In this document: positions 23,433-25,286 of the stretch, in pieces
Numbering within the stretch: position 1 is the first letter of the stretch
Layout of the letters: each line of letters starts with the position of its first letter
Source of the DNA: JANYJA01 sp038229055
Lineage (GTDB): Bacteria; Acidobacteriota; Terriglobia; Bryobacterales; Bryobacteraceae
DNA length: 25,286 nt
Direction of reading: 5' to 3'
NCBI GenBank assembly: GCA_038229055.1
Contig: JBBROU010000077.1
Location: 1-25,286, forward strand
Notes under the pieces: generated by a model
What the model was told of the DNA's origin: nothing
The model's input: only the letters and a program-made list of their open reading frames with translations
Databases searched by the model: none
Program-made: the position numbers and the translations under genes

Positions 23433-25073
23433 CTAACCGGCACCGCTGGAACCGCCACCCGAAGCGGCGCCGGCGCCGGCATCGGCCCCGCCTCCATAGC
23501 CCGCGCTCGAGGTGTTCAGAAAACCGACGAACGCATCCCCCCCGGCGTTGTTCTGCCAGCCCCCGAACCATGCGGGAAGCGGCAACGACCCTTGCTTGCG
23601 GGCATGTCGCACCAGCAACGCCAAGACGTTCAGTGCTGCCGCGAAGGGGAGCAAATGTTCCCAGTCGCTGACGGAAGGAAGCGCCACGCGTCCATGCGCC
23701 ATATCGCCAAGATAGCGGGCGAAGGATTTCCAACGCTGGGCTTCCGCCGCACCGGCTTGGCTGAGCGGCGAGAATTGAGCTCCAGCGATCAGGACGATCA
23801 ACGATGAGAGCGCCAGGGCCAGAGCAATCGAAGTCAGTAATCCCGATCCGAGCGGCTTTGCCGTTTTCAGCAGCAGCCCAAGCAGAGCGGCGGCGAACGT
23901 GGCGCCCATCAGGAGGCTCCCGATAGTCAGAAGCCGCGACTTCGCCTCCACGAGTCCCGTGTCGTACAAGCCCGCGGCAACCAAGCCCTCCCGGATCGCC
24001 TTCCGAAATTTTCGGGCGGATGCGGCGATTCGTTGTCGAAAATGCGTCAGGGTCGCGGTCGGCTGGTCACCGAACGCAGCTTGAATCAACTCTTCTTCGT
24101 GCCGGGAGAACGGGCCTGCGGCGCGTTCCAGGATCAGCAAGTAATCGTGGCGAAACCGGCCAGGCTTACTCTCTTCGACACGAATTGCCCCACGCCTGGC
24201 CAGATCGAGTAGGACGGCCTGAGGTGAAGCAGGACGCCCCGCAAGCCGGCCCGCCAGCGCCGGGGAGAGCGCGCTTGGAGGCGCAGACTCAATGTCCGGA
24301 TTGATCGCAAGACGATACGGCGGCCCAGCGGAGCGAATCGAGACGATCCACCAGACCACACCCAACAGGGCAATCGACGCAAGGATCGCACCGTAACTTA
24401 CACCCGCCAGGAATTCAGTCCGGTGTAGGGATTGTGACACCAGCCACTGCGCGGGCGGACCGGCGAACGCGTCAGCCGCGAACCGGGCAGTGAGAACGAA
24501 GTCGCGGCGGGGCCGGACATCATCGAACTGGACGGAGGCATGATCACCTGCCCACGTGACATTTTGATGAGGCTCCGCGGACACGATCGGAAGCGCGATT
24601 CCGGGCGGATACGTCAAACTTACTTGCGCGTGATCGATCTTATATGAACGGTCTGGGGGCAACGCCCGCCAGATGAGCGTTTCGGCTTCCGTCGATTTGC
24701 GGATCACGCCACGCGCCGTGTAGGTGACTACGAAGGTGTGAGCTTCATTCGCCGATGGTGCGAAGTGCCACCGGACAAGTGTTCCATCGATCTCGGCTTC
24801 GCCAGGGCCTTTCCCAATGGGGCAAAGGTGACCGTCGAACGATGCGGCGATGTTCGAGATCCCGTCAGTTCCCCTCGCGGAAATGTCCCGATAGACGTAA
24901 GTGAAAGGCCCGTCGGCGAAACGGAAAACAGCGGTTTCGTTTACCTGAAGTTCGCCCTGGTGATTGAGTTCGAGCTGGACGAGATAACGTTCCGCCCGGT
25001 AGGTCTTGGCGGCTGCGGGAAGAAGAGAAAGCAGCGTCAGAGCTGCGGCGACCGTTACGTTCCGGCCAATCAT
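23433..25073 (-). CDS. DUF2207 (YciQ-like) membrane protein
   Basis: The 546-residue product has a signal peptide (VTVAAALTLLSLLPAAAKTY), an extracytoplasmic beta-rich DUF2207 domain (about 25-210; VYRDISARGTDGISN), a transmembrane helix (FLAGVSYGAILASIALLGVVWW), a cytoplasmic winged-helix-like region (PQAVLLDLARRGAIRVEE), two or three more membrane helices (GSLLMGATFAAALLGLLL; LLTSIALALALSSLIVLIAG; LLPFAAALNVLALLV) and a Gly/Ser/Ala-rich end (GAGAASGGGSSGAG). This is the standard YciQ plan; function is unknown. GGAGG at 25081-25085 lies seven bases before ATG 25073. It is upstream of, and probably in one transcript with, the membrane-anchored protein. Confidence 0.9.
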   Translation of the reverse strand: MIGRNVTVAAALTLLSLLPAAAKTYRAERYLVQLELNHQGELQVNETAVFRFADGPFTYVYRDISARGTDGISNIAASFDGHLCPIGKGPGEAEIDGTLVRWHFAPSANEAHTFVVTYTARGVIRKSTEAETLIWRALPPDRSYKIDHAQVSLTYPPGIALPIVSAEPHQNVTWAGDHASVQFDDVRPRRDFVLTARFAADAFAGPPAQWLVSQSLHRTEFLAGVSYGAILASIALLGVVWWIVSIRSAGPPYRLAINPDIESAPPSALSPALAGRLAGRPASPQAVLLDLARRGAIRVEESKPGRFRHDYLLILERAAGPFSRHEEELIQAAFGDQPTATLTHFRQRIAASARKFRKAIREGLVAAGLYDTGLVEAKSRLLTIGSLLMGATFAAALLGLLLKTAKPLGSGLLTSIALALALSSLIVLIAGAQFSPLSQAGAAEAQRWKSFARYLGDMAHGRVALPSVSDWEHLLPFAAALNVLALLVRHARKQGSLPLPAWFGGWQNNAGGDAFVGFLNTSSAGYGGGADAGAGAASGGGSSGAG

Positions 25074-25139
25074 GTAGAAGCCTCCGTTGGTCTTACCAGC
25101 ATAACCCCGGAAGATTCAGCCGGCCTGTTAACTAACGAA

Positions 25140-25286
25140 TTACTTTGCGTCCGGAATGTTGCCTACCGCTTTCAGACGCATGAATTCCTGGCGCTCGCGG
25201 GCTGCATCCGCGTTTCTGCCCACCTTCGCGTAAGCCGACGCCAAAGCGATGCGAGGCTGTAAGCTTTCCGGGGAGAGTCGCTCGGC
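25140..25286 (-). CDS. C-terminal end of a TPR-type protein, truncated by window edge
   Basis: The minus strand is open from the window end to a TAA at 25140-25142, giving 48 residues. They read PRIALASAYAKVGRNADAAR followed by a polar tail ending NIPDAK, a typical last tetratricopeptide helix pair. It ends 66 bases before the DUF2207 start and could be the first gene of that operon. Too little is present to say more. Confidence 0.7.
   Translation of the reverse strand, partial: AERLSPESLQPRIALASAYAKVGRNADAARERQEFMRLKAVGNIPDAK

Overview
This window looks like a piece of an Acidobacteriota chromosome, most likely of the Solibacter/Bryobacter type. The evidence is indirect: a DUF1549/DUF1553 plus Tat-exported DUF1501 gene pair (common only in Acidobacteriota and Planctomycetota), a small secreted DUF5818-like protein, TPR proteins at both edges, and an even, moderately high GC content. 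No rRNA, tRNA, CRISPR array, transposase or phage gene was seen. No gene-free stretch exceeds about 300 bases; the longest is 17091-17295.

Layout. 1-855: 3' end of a TPR protein, apparently frameshifted near its end. 837-4823 (+): a FadR-type GntR regulator, then the DUF1549/DUF1553 cytochrome-like protein and its DUF1501 partner. 4812-8095 (-): an operon read purU, gntR, then a secreted CocE/X-Pro-peptidase-type hydrolase. 8154-17090 (+): nine kilobases of tightly coupled genes. 17296-18525 (+): an enolase-superfamily enzyme. 18568-19725 (-) and 19809-21770 (+): a divergent pair, a solute-binding-protein homologue without a signal peptide and a metzincin-like zinc protease homologue. 21890-22249 (+): a small secreted protein, followed by a strong two-way terminator. 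22310-25073 (-): a C-terminally anchored membrane protein and a DUF2207 membrane protein. 25140-25286 (-): the C-terminus of another TPR protein.

The centre of interest is 7241-17090. The plus-strand genes are a class II amidotransferase (MgsA/GlxB), a GXGXG protein (MgsB/GlxC), an FMN glutamate-synthase-like protein (MgsC/GlxD), the delta, alpha, gamma and beta subunits of a sarcosine-oxidase-type complex (MgdB, MgdC, MgdD, MgdA), and a type III glutamine synthetase homologue (GmaS). This is the full gene set of the N-methylglutamate pathway. GmaS would join methylamine to glutamate, MgsABC would turn gamma-glutamylmethylamide into N-methylglutamate, and MgdABCD would oxidise that to glutamate while passing the methyl carbon to tetrahydrofolate or releasing it as formaldehyde. 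Divergent purU (10-formyl-tetrahydrofolate deformylase) would return the one-carbon unit as formate. The likely use is methylamine as a nitrogen and perhaps energy source.

Two details stand out. The alpha subunit MgdC keeps complete cysteine sets for two [2Fe-2S] clusters (C44/C49/C52/C65 and C411/C413/C446/C451), which textbook sarcosine oxidase alpha subunits lack, so the complex is probably a dehydrogenase rather than an oxidase. The purU-mgsA gap also holds a perfect AGTATACT palindrome that reads as a -10 element on both strands and resembles a GntR operator, and a GntR gene lies in the purU operon.
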